From contig JALGQZ010000011.1 of assembly GCA_023105745.1 (NCBI GenBank), forward strand, positions 49,028,698 to 49,092,697: DNA of 64,000 nucleotides, written 5' to 3'. Position 1 is the first letter of the stretch; every line of letters begins with the position of its first letter. Source of the stretch: Austropuccinia psidii. Lineage: Eukaryota; Basidiomycota; Pucciniomycetes; Pucciniales; Sphaerophragmiaceae. The translations under genes were made by a program, and so were the position numbers. This document shows positions 43,358 through 53,042 of this stretch, piece after piece. Under the pieces are notes generated by a model, which was not told the DNA's origin, did not search any database, and saw nothing but the letters and a program-made list of their open reading frames with translations.

Positions 43358-44929
43358 TTAATTCTTGAGGTGCAATTGTCTTAGTGACTCAGTAATTTTT
43401 AGTGTTCCAAGAGGCTTTGTGAGCACGTCAGCAATCATTTCAGTTGTACCAACTTGTCTAACATCAATGAGCTTTTTAAGTAGCATGTCTCGTACATATT
43501 GATATCGAATCTCAATGTGCTTTGTGTTAGGATTGAGGCTTGCCTGCTTGGAGATGGTTACTGCTCCAGAGTTATCATTGCAAATGACTGGCTTATCCGA
43601 GTGAAGACCCAGATCGTTAAGGAGAAAGGACATCCATCGCAGTTGTTTTAAGCAGACATTCATGGATATAAATTCAGCTTCTGTTGTTGATTGAGCAACA
43701 ATAGACTGCTTCTTACTGAGCCATGATATTGGATTTCCGCAGTAAGTGATCAGGTTGCCTGTGATTGACTTCCTGTCTATTCGATCATTAGCGTAATCGG
43801 CATCAGCCCATCCTACTAGGCCTCCCAGGTCACTGCTACAGTGTTGACTAAAACACAGTGACAGACTAAGGGTACCCTTGAGGTAACGAAGGAGATGCTT
43901 AAGTGCCACCCAGTGCCTGTTGTTTGGGTGAGTGGCATACCTTGACAGTGCATTTACAGTGTATGAGATGTCGGGGCGAGTGTGTTGGGCTATGTAATTA
44001 AGTGTACCTATTGCTTGTTGATACTCCGTAAGCATGATCACTTCTCTGATGGATTCCAGTTCCTTCATGAAGTTTCCATTACATGGGGTTTTTACCCCTC
44101 GGCTGTTTTCCATGTCATGTGTTCTGAGTAGTTGTGAAATTAGATCCTGCTGACTTAACTGAACACTCCCATCTGACAACCATTTTAGACGGTATCCTAG
44201 GTGCTGTGATGGTTTCTTCTGTGATTTCAGCTTAAGTATTTCATTTAGATTTTTTAAGAAATTTGCAATTTCTTTTTCTGATTTACTGATTAAAAACCCA
44301 TCATCTACATGAACATGAAGAAAAAGAGTTTTTCTTTCATTGACATATAGAGAGTCATCGGACCTTGAACGAAATAGCCCAAGATCGCTGAGTACCTTAA
44401 CTAGTTTCATCTGCCACATCCGAGGGGCTTGCTTAGTCCCATAGAGTGATTTTTTCAGTTTCCAAATCCATCCTTCCCTTCCAGGCACCTCAAATCCTTT
44501 AACCTGTTTGACATAGACATTAGCATCCATTTCCCCATGGAGGAAAGCTGTCTCAATGTCGAATTGATATGGAATAAAGCCTTTATTTACTACCATTACA
44601 AGCATAACCTTGAAGGTCTCATTCCGTCCGACTGATGCCCAGGTGTCATAGTAATGAAGCATATGCTCTTGATGATTTCCAAGTACCACCCATCTGGCTT
44701 TATGACGATAAACTTCTCCATATTCATTCTTTTTCCTGGTGAGTAACCACATACCCCCAATGACCTTTGAGCCATCTTTAGGATATGGAATGAGCTCACC
44801 AGTGTTATGAGTGGTAAGTGAGTCAAATTCATGCTTCATTGCTGTCCTCCATGCTTGTACTTCAGTGGGATCAGATAGCGCCTGATTGTAGGTTAAGACA
44901 TCAGCCAGGAGTAAACGTTCAGGAGGATG
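43358..44929 (-). CDS. Copia-E reverse transcriptase and RNase H (downstream of in-frame TGA)
   Basis: Continues the gag-pol frame after the TGA at 44930-44932; the first ATG is at 44839 (493 residues from there). RT: SKVIGGMWLLTRKK, HKARWVVLGNHQEH, DIETAFLHGEMDANVYVKQV, SLYGTKQAPRMWQ, and FLHVHVDDGFLIS (catalytic VDD). RNase H: GWADADYANDRIDRKSI, SIVAQSTTEAEFISM, NDNSGAVTIS, HIEIRYQYVRDML, DVLTKPLG. Domains look complete to the polypurine tract. Without readthrough of the TGA it would not be made as part of Gag-Pol. Confidence 0.93.
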   Translation of the reverse strand, partial: HPPERLLLADVLTYNQALSDPTEVQAWRTAMKHEFDSLTTHNTGELIPYPKDGSKVIGGMWLLTRKKNEYGEVYRHKARWVVLGNHQEHMLHYYDTWASVGRNETFKVMLVMVVNKGFIPYQFDIETAFLHGEMDANVYVKQVKGFEVPGREGWIWKLKKSLYGTKQAPRMWQMKLVKVLSDLGLFRSRSDDSLYVNERKTLFLHVHVDDGFLISKSEKEIANFLKNLNEILKLKSQKKPSQHLGYRLKWLSDGSVQLSQQDLISQLLRTHDMENSRGVKTPCNGNFMKELESIREVIMLTEYQQAIGTLNYIAQHTRPDISYTVNALSRYATHPNNRHWVALKHLLRYLKGTLSLSLCFSQHCSSDLGGLVGWADADYANDRIDRKSITGNLITYCGNPISWLSKKQSIVAQSTTEAEFISMNVCLKQLRWMSFLLNDLGLHSDKPVICNDNSGAVTISKQASLNPNTKHIEIRYQYVRDMLLKKLIDVRQVGTTEMIADVLTKPLGTLKITESLRQLHLKN

Positions 44930-47377
44930 TCAATTATGTCGGCTTCCTTCAATAATATTTCCAGTACTGATCCTACTGGACACATCCTGAGGAGCTTTTT
45001 CATAATACGGTACATATTTATAGCCTCTTGGCGATTCAGGAGACCCTGGAGGATTGACTATCTGATTGTCTTCATTTGTTGAGCTGTCAGATGCTTGGAT
45101 AATGGGAGAATTTGATGTTGTAAGAGTTGGAAGATGGATGGTTGGAACATTAACTTGATTTTTTGATGTAGGTAACAAAGAAGTATTCTTCCGAAGTATG
45201 ATAGATGTCTCAGACTTAAGCTGGGCATAGTCCCGTGACACCTTGATCTTGCCTGTGGCAGTGTCCAGGACTCTAAGGGCATCAGAGTATGGCTCGAATG
45301 TCAAAGCCTTCATTGCTTGACCGGTTGGATTAATTTTACTGGCCGGAAACTCCTTCCTGATGAGTACCTTAACTCCAAAAGGAATGATCTTAGTTAGGCT
45401 GAACACTGGCTGAATAGTCATCCCTTTTTTAATTAGTATATCATTCGGTGATCTCATCTCAAGAAACTTATGAGGAAGATGATTCAACAGAATAGAGGCA
45501 TGCATAGCAGCCTCATTCCAGTAGAAGATTGGGATATTAGATTGAGCCAGCAGACACCTAATTTTTGTTAGTAGGGTTTGGTTGAAGCGTTCTGCCACTC
45601 CATTAGTTTGAGGAGAGTGAGGTGGTCCTCTTTCAAGACTGACACCTTGCGAAACCAGTGCATTTTTGAAAGTGGTGGAATCAAACTCTCCTCCTCGATC
45701 AGTATGTAAGTATCCAGGAATGACATCAAGCTTGTTTTTGAGTTCAGTAAAATAAGACAGAATAAGTTTTTCTGCTTGGCTTTTTTCTTTCATTAGATAT
45801 ATTCTATTGAAGCGACTGTAGTCATCAATCAACACTAGGATATAGCGATGCCCCTGCCGAGTAGGAGGTGAGACTTCAAGACTATCCGCATGAATCTTAA
45901 CAAAAGGACGATCGACAGTGGGTAAGCATCGTGAATGAGGTAGTCTTTTCAGCTTAGCATGTAGACACACCTGGCATTCTTTAGAGGATGTAAATTGTCC
46001 TGAAATAGCTTTGTTATTAATTAATGCTTGAATGTATGTATCACTAGGGTGTCCGAGGATGGTGTGCCAGTCATGTTTGATAGTAGGGGTCTCAAATGAG
46101 TATGCAAACTGAGACACAATCTTAGATGCAAAAAGATTTCCTGATCGGTTAAATGTAGCCACAATGCGGTTTCCTTGCATAATCAGGAATGAATTTCCTT
46201 TTAGAACTGGTTTGAGGCCATGGTCAATGACCTGTGACACTGAGAGTAGATTGACCTTTCCTTTGGGTGCGTAGTACACTGGTGAGATGTCAATTCCTCG
46301 GAAGGATAATGTTCCTTGATGAGTGATTTTCACCGGATCGGAATAGGTATTAACTTGTTTGTTGACTTTTATGACATTAGTCAGCAAAGAGAGGTTATTC
46401 ACAACAGATCGTCCTGCTCCAGAGTCAAGATAGACTTGGTCTTGTAATCCAGATCCTATGTTAAGTACTTCATCTTCCAGAACATAGGCATCTGAATCAG
46501 ATGAGTGAGGTGTAGCGGCTGGATCCTTGCTGTTTTCAGAGACAACATTGACATTGTTGTTCTGTTTTTCATCAAGTTTAGCAAATAGTTTTTCAAGCCG
46601 CTCAAGTTGTCTAATTGAGTCTTCTTCATTTCTAGGGTTTGTGTGTGTTTTTCCCTTTCCTCGACCTCGGGCAGCTCCCCGGCCTCTTCCTCGATGTACT
46701 CCTCGAGTTGGTGGCTTTGACTGATCAGGTTGTTTCTGTTTATCCACTGCTAGTGCTTGTTCTTGAGCAGGGCCTCGCCGTGAGTGTTCAACTGCCACTC
46801 GATTCATGACAGATGTCAATTCAAAGGGCTTGATATCGTACAGCATCTGAACAAGGCCTGTGAGTTCCTTGTCTTGGTTCAGGCTTCGAATAAAAAAAGC
46901 CGCTGCAATGGTGGTTGATATTTCCATTTTATCTTCTGCTTCATGGGTTATTAATTTATAACTCGAATATATTGTTTGAAAAAGGTCAATGTGTTTTTCC
47001 AGAGAGGAACCTGGTTCGTATTGAATTGATATGAGTTTAAAAAGAGTTTCACACATGATTACGATTGAGTTCTTCCCACATGTTTCCCCCAAGGCTTTCC
47101 ATGAGTCATAGAACGAGCCCTTGTTGGAAAGGAGAATTCCATGGAAATCAGAACTGACACATGTCCACAGCAGTGCAAGTGCACTACTGTTTTTCTTTTT
47201 AAATTTCGACGATTTTATTTCTTCTGAGGTTGAAGGAGATAATAAATCTTCGTGACCTTTTCCTGTAAGAAAGTTTTCAAACTGGCAGCTCCACTGAACC
47301 CAGTTTTCACGGTTGAGAGTGATGATTTTTGTTTGATAACCATCATCATCGGAGGAGGATTGATCGTTTTTTTCCAT
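44930..47377 (-). CDS. Copia-E Gag, protease and integrase (815 codons)
   Basis: Starts at ATG 47377, 72 nt past the 5' LTR. Gag (residues ~1-200) has NRENWVQWSCQFENFLTG at its start. An RG-rich stretch (HRGRGRGAARGRGKGK, ~225) stands in place of a CCHC knuckle. Protease near 315: VYLDSGAGRSVVN. Pre-integrase HTILGHPSDTYI...CQVCLHAK near 440-485. Integrase core: HADSLEVS (Asp), YLHTDRGGEFD (Asp), NGVAERFNQT (Glu). Then FEPYSDALRVLD and a Ser/Thr/Pro linker. Ends at a TGA in the same frame as the RT ORF. Expected role: particle, maturation and integration. Confidence 0.95.
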   Translation of the reverse strand: MEKNDQSSSDDDGYQTKIITLNRENWVQWSCQFENFLTGKGHEDLLSPSTSEEIKSSKFKKKNSSALALLWTCVSSDFHGILLSNKGSFYDSWKALGETCGKNSIVIMCETLFKLISIQYEPGSSLEKHIDLFQTIYSSYKLITHEAEDKMEISTTIAAAFFIRSLNQDKELTGLVQMLYDIKPFELTSVMNRVAVEHSRRGPAQEQALAVDKQKQPDQSKPPTRGVHRGRGRGAARGRGKGKTHTNPRNEEDSIRQLERLEKLFAKLDEKQNNNVNVVSENSKDPAATPHSSDSDAYVLEDEVLNIGSGLQDQVYLDSGAGRSVVNNLSLLTNVIKVNKQVNTYSDPVKITHQGTLSFRGIDISPVYYAPKGKVNLLSVSQVIDHGLKPVLKGNSFLIMQGNRIVATFNRSGNLFASKIVSQFAYSFETPTIKHDWHTILGHPSDTYIQALINNKAISGQFTSSKECQVCLHAKLKRLPHSRCLPTVDRPFVKIHADSLEVSPPTRQGHRYILVLIDDYSRFNRIYLMKEKSQAEKLILSYFTELKNKLDVIPGYLHTDRGGEFDSTTFKNALVSQGVSLERGPPHSPQTNGVAERFNQTLLTKIRCLLAQSNIPIFYWNEAAMHASILLNHLPHKFLEMRSPNDILIKKGMTIQPVFSLTKIIPFGVKVLIRKEFPASKINPTGQAMKALTFEPYSDALRVLDTATGKIKVSRDYAQLKSETSIILRKNTSLLPTSKNQVNVPTIHLPTLTTSNSPIIQASDSSTNEDNQIVNPPGSPESPRGYKYVPYYEKAPQDVSSRISTGNIIEGSRHN

Positions 47378-47428
47378 CTCAACTAGATATTTTTTTATTC
47401 TGACTCTGGTTTCCTATTAAGCACAATT

Positions 47429-47448
47429 GCAACTAACTCTTGCTACCA
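47429..47448 (-). other. Copia-E primer-binding site
   Basis: The minus strand begins TGGTAGCAAGAGTTAG directly after the 5' LTR. TGGTAGC matches the end of many initiator tRNA-Met molecules; the rest of the match was not checked. Confidence 0.65.
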
Positions 47449-48205
47449 TGTAAGAGTTTTAGTTTAACAATCTTTATTGCTTAAATAACTTAATGAAAAC
47501 CAGTAGCAGTAATAAACAGATAGAACTAAAACGTAATTCAGTGAGTAAATCAATAGAGATAACAAGATATGAGAGAGATAACAACAGTACCTGCTGTTTT
47601 AACAATAGATACTTTTATCAGCTCAACGTGTATGTATAGCAATATGAGTAATCAGACGATCAAACTAAAAAATAACATAGAGATAAGTAAAGACACAGTT
47701 ATGTGTTGTGACAGTGGAATAAATACCTGATTAATGGTAAAAGTACTAGACAACAGATTATACGTGTTTTTTTTTTTTTCTTCTGAAGACTATGCCTGAC
47801 ACCTCTAACACTGATTTATAGGGAGAACACAATTAACAATCAGACCAACGTGGTGAATTGATATATAATTACCTGTAACGATCCTCCTTAGTGTTCTAGG
47901 TGAGAGTGTGAAAGACTTGAGTGACTGAAGACTATAAGTGAGTAACTTCTGAGTTATGAGAGAGGACTGAAGTTTCTTGCTCTTGTCGTATCTGGTGTTG
48001 GTTGCTTTTATCATGGAGATTCATCCCTGGCTTGTTGAAAGATGGTGATGAATTAAGGAGAAAGGAAAAGAACGATAAAGGAGAGAAATCGTGGAAATAG
48101 ATTATCAAGGAGAGAGGGAGCCTAAGATGGAGGCAAGGAGAGAGAGGGAGCCGAAAGTAATTAACCTAACCCTTGTTCTGGGTGATAACCCGAACTATTC
48201 CAACA
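47449..48205 (-). repeat. Copia-E 5' LTR
   Basis: 757 bp, nearly identical to 42591-43350. In element direction it runs into the PBS and gag. Confidence 0.95.
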
Positions 48206-48561
48206 GATATAAACCACCTCCTTGAAAAAGCAGAGGAGGGAAATTGATAACAAAACTCATCATATTTTTTTCTTTGTCTCTCCCTAATAAACTTCTCCAA
48301 TTTATATTTTAATTTTCCTTCCTTTTTTTGACTTTCTCTTTAAAATCTTACTTCTTTTTAATCTCTCACTATTCTTATCTTCCTTCCTTTTTGTTTTTAC
48401 AACCACTTTTTTCTTTATCTCACATTTTCGTCCACCTTTGGGTACTTAAATAACTGTTTTCTCTCTCTCTCTCTCTCTCATTTGCAAGCATTTCGTTGAT
48501 AAAAAAATTCTTTAGTTGCAATTATTCAGCAGATTTACAGTCTCTATCTTTTTAAAAAGGA

Positions 48562-49415
48562 ATGGTGGACTATAAGACTCAGAACATGAGCAATAAAGAC
48601 TATGAAGCCAAAGACTTGAGCATACCTATCCTCAATGGTACCAACTTCAGTCAATGGCATATTGGAATGAAAATCCATTTGCGATCAAGAGACTTACTCG
48701 ACATTTGTGAAAAATTATCCCTCACGACGCCAGCATCACAGCAACCAACAAATGGACAAAGGAAAACTAAAAAGCTATCAATATCATCACTAACCGCATC
48801 GAAGAGCGTGTATTCTTGGAGGTAATAGACTCCAAAGCAACCAAGAGTGAAAACCTATTGTGGACCAAAATCAAGAACCAATACCCATCCATTATAGCGC
48901 TGAACCAAGGTCGTGTATGAATGAACTGGCAAAGGTGCTTTCACGATGGCAACCTTCAATCCTACATCAACACTTGTAGAAAGCCCCTTCTTGAGCTTGA
49001 CTCCTTGAGTATAAAAACTCAAATGAATTACTCTCCTACTCACTACTCGGAAAACTGGAAGGAGACACCAAGCTCCACCAATTTATTGAAGTATTGACCT
49101 TAAAAAAAGAGCTAATCGAGAATCCAGAACTACTCTTAACATGTATAGAAGATTACTTGCACATTTCCAGCTCCAAAAACACCCAATCAACAACACACCC
49201 TTCTGACTTGATCTCAATCACAGATGAACCTTAAAAAGGTATTTACTACTGCGCTGATGCAAAACACAATGAGAAGAGTACTAGACACAAAAAAGGAGCA
49301 ATGTTGGGCAGAAAGCCCACACCTAATGCTTGCCAGAAAGGAAAACAAGCAAAAAATATGTGACTCTAAGGCCCCAACAACCTCCTCAAAACCACCTATC
49401 AACAACCAAGTTTTA
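48562..49415 (+). pseudogene. Copia-F gag
   Basis: The start MVDYKTQNMSNKDYEAKDL is followed by LSIPILNGTNFSQWHIGMK, a Copia gag pattern (NGTNFSQW), open for 88 codons. Later pieces in shifted frames read LLWTKIKNQYPS-like and ECWAESPHLML (a Cys/His region). Frameshifts at about 48825, 49010 and 49200. Confidence 0.8.
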
Positions 49416-50640
49416 TAAGACTGTGGCGCCACTCACCATATGTTCAACCCATAAAGATTCTTCATATCTCTATCGAACTCTGAAAGAATCCCTCTTTCCA
49501 CTGGTTACTCTAACAGAACTCTCTCAGCACTTGGATAAGGTACTATTACTCTCATAAGAAAAGGAAGATCCCTGAAATTAACCAACCTCCTCTACATGCC
49601 CAAAATCAAAAGAAACTCGATCAGCTTACTGGCACTTTTTAATGAGAAAGCTATCATCAAACGCACTTGCAACAGCTTCTTCTTTAAAACAATCAATAAA
49701 TTTCTGCTTCAAGGAAAAATCATCAAAAATCTAATGCACATCAATTACACCATGCCAACAGCCCTTTTGACTATCTCCCTCAATGTCTACCAAAGGCTTG
49801 GCCACCATTAAACTAATGGGCTTAACTTTTGAAAGCTTTCTAAGTACTGTTTGGCACCTAAGCAAAGCACACAAACTTGCTTAACGACATAAATTTAAAG
49901 AAGTATCTCTTCCACTGGACCTGGTGGGCCTGATTAGCCAAAATTTGGCCTCAGGATTCCGGTACTTCCTCATAATTTTTCACCAAGAAACTTCCTTTAT
50001 AATCATACAATTCATCAAGAAAAAATTGGAAACCTTTGAAGCATTCTGTCTCAACAAGACTTTTATGGAAAATCAAAAAGACCTTAAATCACAAAGGTTG
50101 GTGTCTGATTGAGGAGGCGAGTTCCTACACCACGACTTCAGTCAACTAGAAAAAAAACATGGCTTCATCCAAATATTCTCACCCCCAGAAAATCCTCAGC
50201 ACAGAGGCTTTGCGGAAAAGGCCAACAGAACAATCTTAGATAAGGCAAAGTGCATTTTAGGAGGGTGTAAATTACCATGCAAAAACTGGGAAGAAGCAAT
50301 CAACACTGAAGATTTCCTGTCCAGCCTTACCCCGAATGCTTCTAGAAGCAACAGCTGCCCATATAAGTTCTTGAATGGCCTGCCTCCAAAAATCAATTTC
50401 CTACGTACCTTTGGATACCAAGCTTTTATCTCAAAATTAAAGGGTAATCAATCCTGGAAATTAGCTCCTACGTTATTAAAATGCATTCTACTATGCTACT
50501 GAAACCTGAACACCTCCTACTGCACTCTCTGATTAAAAGACCTCAAGGTAATCACCACAAAACATTTTACCTTCATTGAAGATGTTTTTCTGACAAAGCA
50601 GTACAAACGCAACAAGGACAACATGTGACTCAAGATTCAT
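49416..50640 (+). pseudogene. Copia-F protease and integrase
   Basis: The protease motif DCGATHHMFNP is at 49419-49451 (Asp-Cys-Gly in place of Asp-Ser/Thr-Gly, seen in some Copia proteases). Integrase: SGFRYFLIIFHQETSF, LVSD*GGEF with a stop in the catalytic loop, HGFIQIFSPPENPQ and GFAEKANRTILDKAK (catalytic Glu). The target-capture tail follows to about 50640. Confidence 0.8.
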
Positions 50641-50655
50641 GAATATCCTTTAGAG

Positions 50656-50922
50656 GTGATAGATGAATCCCACCCTGATAATCAAGAGTTTGAAAATTAC
50701 AAGTTGTTAACTGTGGTAGATGAAGCCCACATGACTAATGCTCAAGAAGGACTCTCAGATGTGGTAGATGAAGTCCATACTGAACACAGCTTCTCAGATG
50801 TGGTAGATGAAATTCATGCTGAGGAGTGCGCCGCAGACATGGTAGATGAAGCCCACTCTGAGGAGGCTCCTTGTCCTGATGAACCTACACCTCCAAAATG
50901 CATTGAAATCACTGGGGCCTGA
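50656..50922 (+). CDS. Copia-F acidic VDExH repeat linker
   Basis: An 88-codon open segment between integrase and RT. It carries five copies of a V(V/I)DE-x-H motif: VIDESH, VVDEAH, VVDEVH, VVDEIH, MVDEAH, spaced 15-21 residues apart over about 70 residues. The DNA shows the same periodic GGTAGATGAA words. A linker of Copia polyproteins; function unknown. It stayed open while its neighbours decayed, perhaps by chance. Confidence 0.7.
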   Translation: MIDESHPDNQEFENYKLLTVVDEAHMTNAQEGLSDVVDEVHTEHSFSDVVDEIHAEECAADMVDEAHSEEAPCPDEPTPPKCIEITGA

Positions 50923-51057
50923 GACCCAACCATTATCTTTTCAGAGATCAATAACACCAACATACTCCCATATTAGAGGAGAGCTAATGCCTACATCACT
51001 CCGGCATTTGATGCCTCAAAAACTTACAAAGGAGCCCTGAAGTCTGTAAAAAAAGAT

Positions 51058-51700
51058 ATTTAGGTCTCTTCCATCAATAAGGTGCTAGAAAAAATGCGCA
51101 AGTTAGGGGTCTGGGACATAGTCAAACAAAAAGAGCACTTCAAACTGATAGGTACTACATGGGTCTTCAGTATTGAGAGAAATCCTGCAAGAAAAACTAA
51201 AGAATATAAAGCATGACCATGTGTGCAAGGCTTCAGCCAGATGTTGGGAATAGACTTTGGCAAAACCTATGCTCCAATGGGCAGGCTTGACTCCCTTTGT
51301 ACCATTATTGCTTATACAGCTGCCAAAAACCTTCAGTTTCACAAAATTGACGTGAGGAGTGTGTTCCTGAGAGCCACCTTATCTAAAGAAGCATATCTGA
51401 GCATACCACAAGGGCTGTACTTGAATAAGCACAAATACTTCCTCATGCTAAACAAATAAATTTACAGGCTGAGACAAGCACCATTGGCCTGGTATCAGTC
51501 CCTGAAAAATTGGCTCAAGCAGGTAGGCTTCACTGCATGTATGCTGGAGCCCTGTGTCTTCCATAGGAAACAGGGTTCACCCATCTGGCTGCATCTACAC
51601 ATGGATGACATTGCACTATTTTGAAAAGAAATCAAGGAATTCAAGGAAGAAATTTCCAACAAATTTGACATTAAATATCTTGGCATGGCTTAACTAATGC
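51058..51700 (+). pseudogene. Copia-F reverse transcriptase
   Basis: RT pieces: KLIGTTWVFSIERN, CVQGFSQMLGIDFGKTYAPMGRLDSL, FHKIDVRSVFLRATLSKEAYLSIP, YRLRQAPLAWYQSL, IWLHLHMDDIALF (active site MDD, where related elements have VDD). Stops at 51217, 51459 and 51623. Confidence 0.85.
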
Positions 51701-52500
51701 TAGGGATAAAGTTAAATCAAAGCAACAAGTTATCAAGCTTGATCAAAAATCTCTATGAATACCTACTTGAAAAATATGGTATGGTTGACTTCAAGCCTGC
51801 CACCACACCCCTTGTGCCAAATGAACACCTTCATCCAGCAACACACAAGGCACAGGGAAAATTTAAATCCTTAAAGATTGACTACCACAGCACTGTGGGT
51901 AGCATTAGCTACTTGAATAGCGCTACATTCCCAGACTTTTCATTTGCAGTAAGTACCCTTTCTCAATACCTTGAAATCCCTGGCATACATCACTGGCAAG
52001 CTTTCCTGCATGTCTTGTGCTACCTCATGGGTACACAAGACGTAGGTCTAAGGTACCCAAGGGGAGGTAACAGTGGCATTGTTTCTTGGAGAGATGCTTA
52101 CTGGAAAATTGCTGAGAAACACGTCGCTTGGTCATTGGCTACCTGACTACCTTCCAAAGCTGGCCAGTGGTGTGGAAGATGCACAAGAAACCATTGATGT
52201 CCACCTCAACAGCAGAGGCAGAATATGAAGCACTCTGTGATCTCACTTCGGAACTGCTTTGGCTAAAACAATGGTGCAAGGAAGCGCAACTCTTTTATTG
52301 TGGATACCCAATCACTATGTGGGATGACAATCAAAGTTGCATCAAAACTGCTAGTGGCGACTGCAAACTCAACAACAAACAGATGAAGCACATCAACATT
52401 CAATTTTACTTAATCAAAGAAGTCGTGTAATCTTCTGTGACTCAGCTCCAGTACACAGCATCTACTGACATACTGGCAGACTTCCTGACAAAATCTGTCA
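51697..52500 (+). pseudogene. Copia-F RT connection and RNase H
   Basis: 51697-52146 reads MLGIKLNQSN, GMVDFKPATTPLVPNEHLHPA, YHSTVGSISYLNSATFPDFS, HVLCYLMGTQDVGLRYP. 52128-52430 reads MSTSTAEAEYEALCDLTSELLWLKQW and DDNQSCIKTASG, KQMKHINIQFYLIKE, the RNase H motifs. A frameshift at about 52140 separates them. The terminal region (52435-52560) reads LADFLTKSVSKGNL, the usual Copia end. Confidence 0.88.
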
Positions 52501-52564
52501 GTAAAGGAAACCTCCTTCCCGCTCTGAAAATCCTGAACATCTTGAGATTAGGAGTAAGGGGGAA

Positions 52565-53037
52565 TGTTGAGCATTCTGATGCTAAGATTCCTATTTCAGA
52601 ACCAAACTGACTACTCCTAGCCTAGAGAGAAACCTTAACTAACTGCCTACATTGGCTTATTCACATAGAATCCGCGGATCTACAAGAGATCTTCTCCTCG
52701 ATCCTAAGATAGGACCTCAAGATATAAACCATCTCCTTGAAAAAGAAGAGGAGGGAAATTGAGAACCAAACTAATCATCTTTTTTTCTTCTTTGTCTCTC
52801 CCTAATAAACTTCTCGACTTTCTATTTTACTTTTCCTTCCTTTTTTGTAATTTCTCTTTAAAATATGAATTCTTTCTTATCTCTCACTATTCTTATCTTC
52901 CCACCTTTTTTTTGTTGAAACCATTGTTTTCTAAACTTGTTGTTCAGCTTTAGGTATTTAAATCACTGTGTTATCTTTCTCTCTCTCATTCACAAGTATT
53001 TTGTTAAAAAAAATTCTTTAGTTCCAATTATTTGACA
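52565..53037 (+). repeat. Copia-F 3' LTR
   Basis: 473 bp, TGTTGAG...TTTGACA, preceded by the polypurine tract GGAGTAAGGGGGAA. Followed by the CTATT duplication. Confidence 0.9.
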
Positions 53038-53042
53038 CTATT

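Larger units (their letters stand above)
42591..48205 (-). mobile_element. Copia-E, young nearly intact Ty1/Copia element
   Basis: A 5.6-kb element with LTRs 42591-43350 and 47449-48205, differing by three substitutions and a poly-T length change by my reading. Perfect GATAT duplications lie at 42586-42590 and 48206-48210. One gag-pol frame covers the interior, interrupted only by a TGA. It is inserted in the Copia-F 5' LTR and is the youngest insertion in the window. Confidence 0.95.
42415..48531 (+). repeat. Copia-F 5' LTR, interrupted by Copia-E
   Basis: The two segments join at GATAT and align with the 3' LTR 52565-53037 (shared ATCCACGGATCTAC-like and AGATATAAACC stretches). The right segment has a (CT)n run at about 48462-48480. 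Combined length about 0.5 kb. Confidence 0.88.
42415..53037 (+). mobile_element. Copia-F, degraded Ty1/Copia element (split by Copia-E)
   Basis: A plus-strand element with 5' LTR segments 42415-42590 and 48211-48531, internal region 48532-52564 and 3' LTR 52565-53037. CTATT target duplications lie at 42410-42414 and 53038-53042. About 5 kb without Copia-E. Gag, protease, integrase, RT and RNase H are all visible in order but broken by many stops. Confidence 0.9.

Noticed and set aside
42950..48014. Identical 69-codon ORFs at 42950-43159 and 47805-48014
   Set aside because: They are the same stretch of the two Copia-E LTRs, not duplicated genes.
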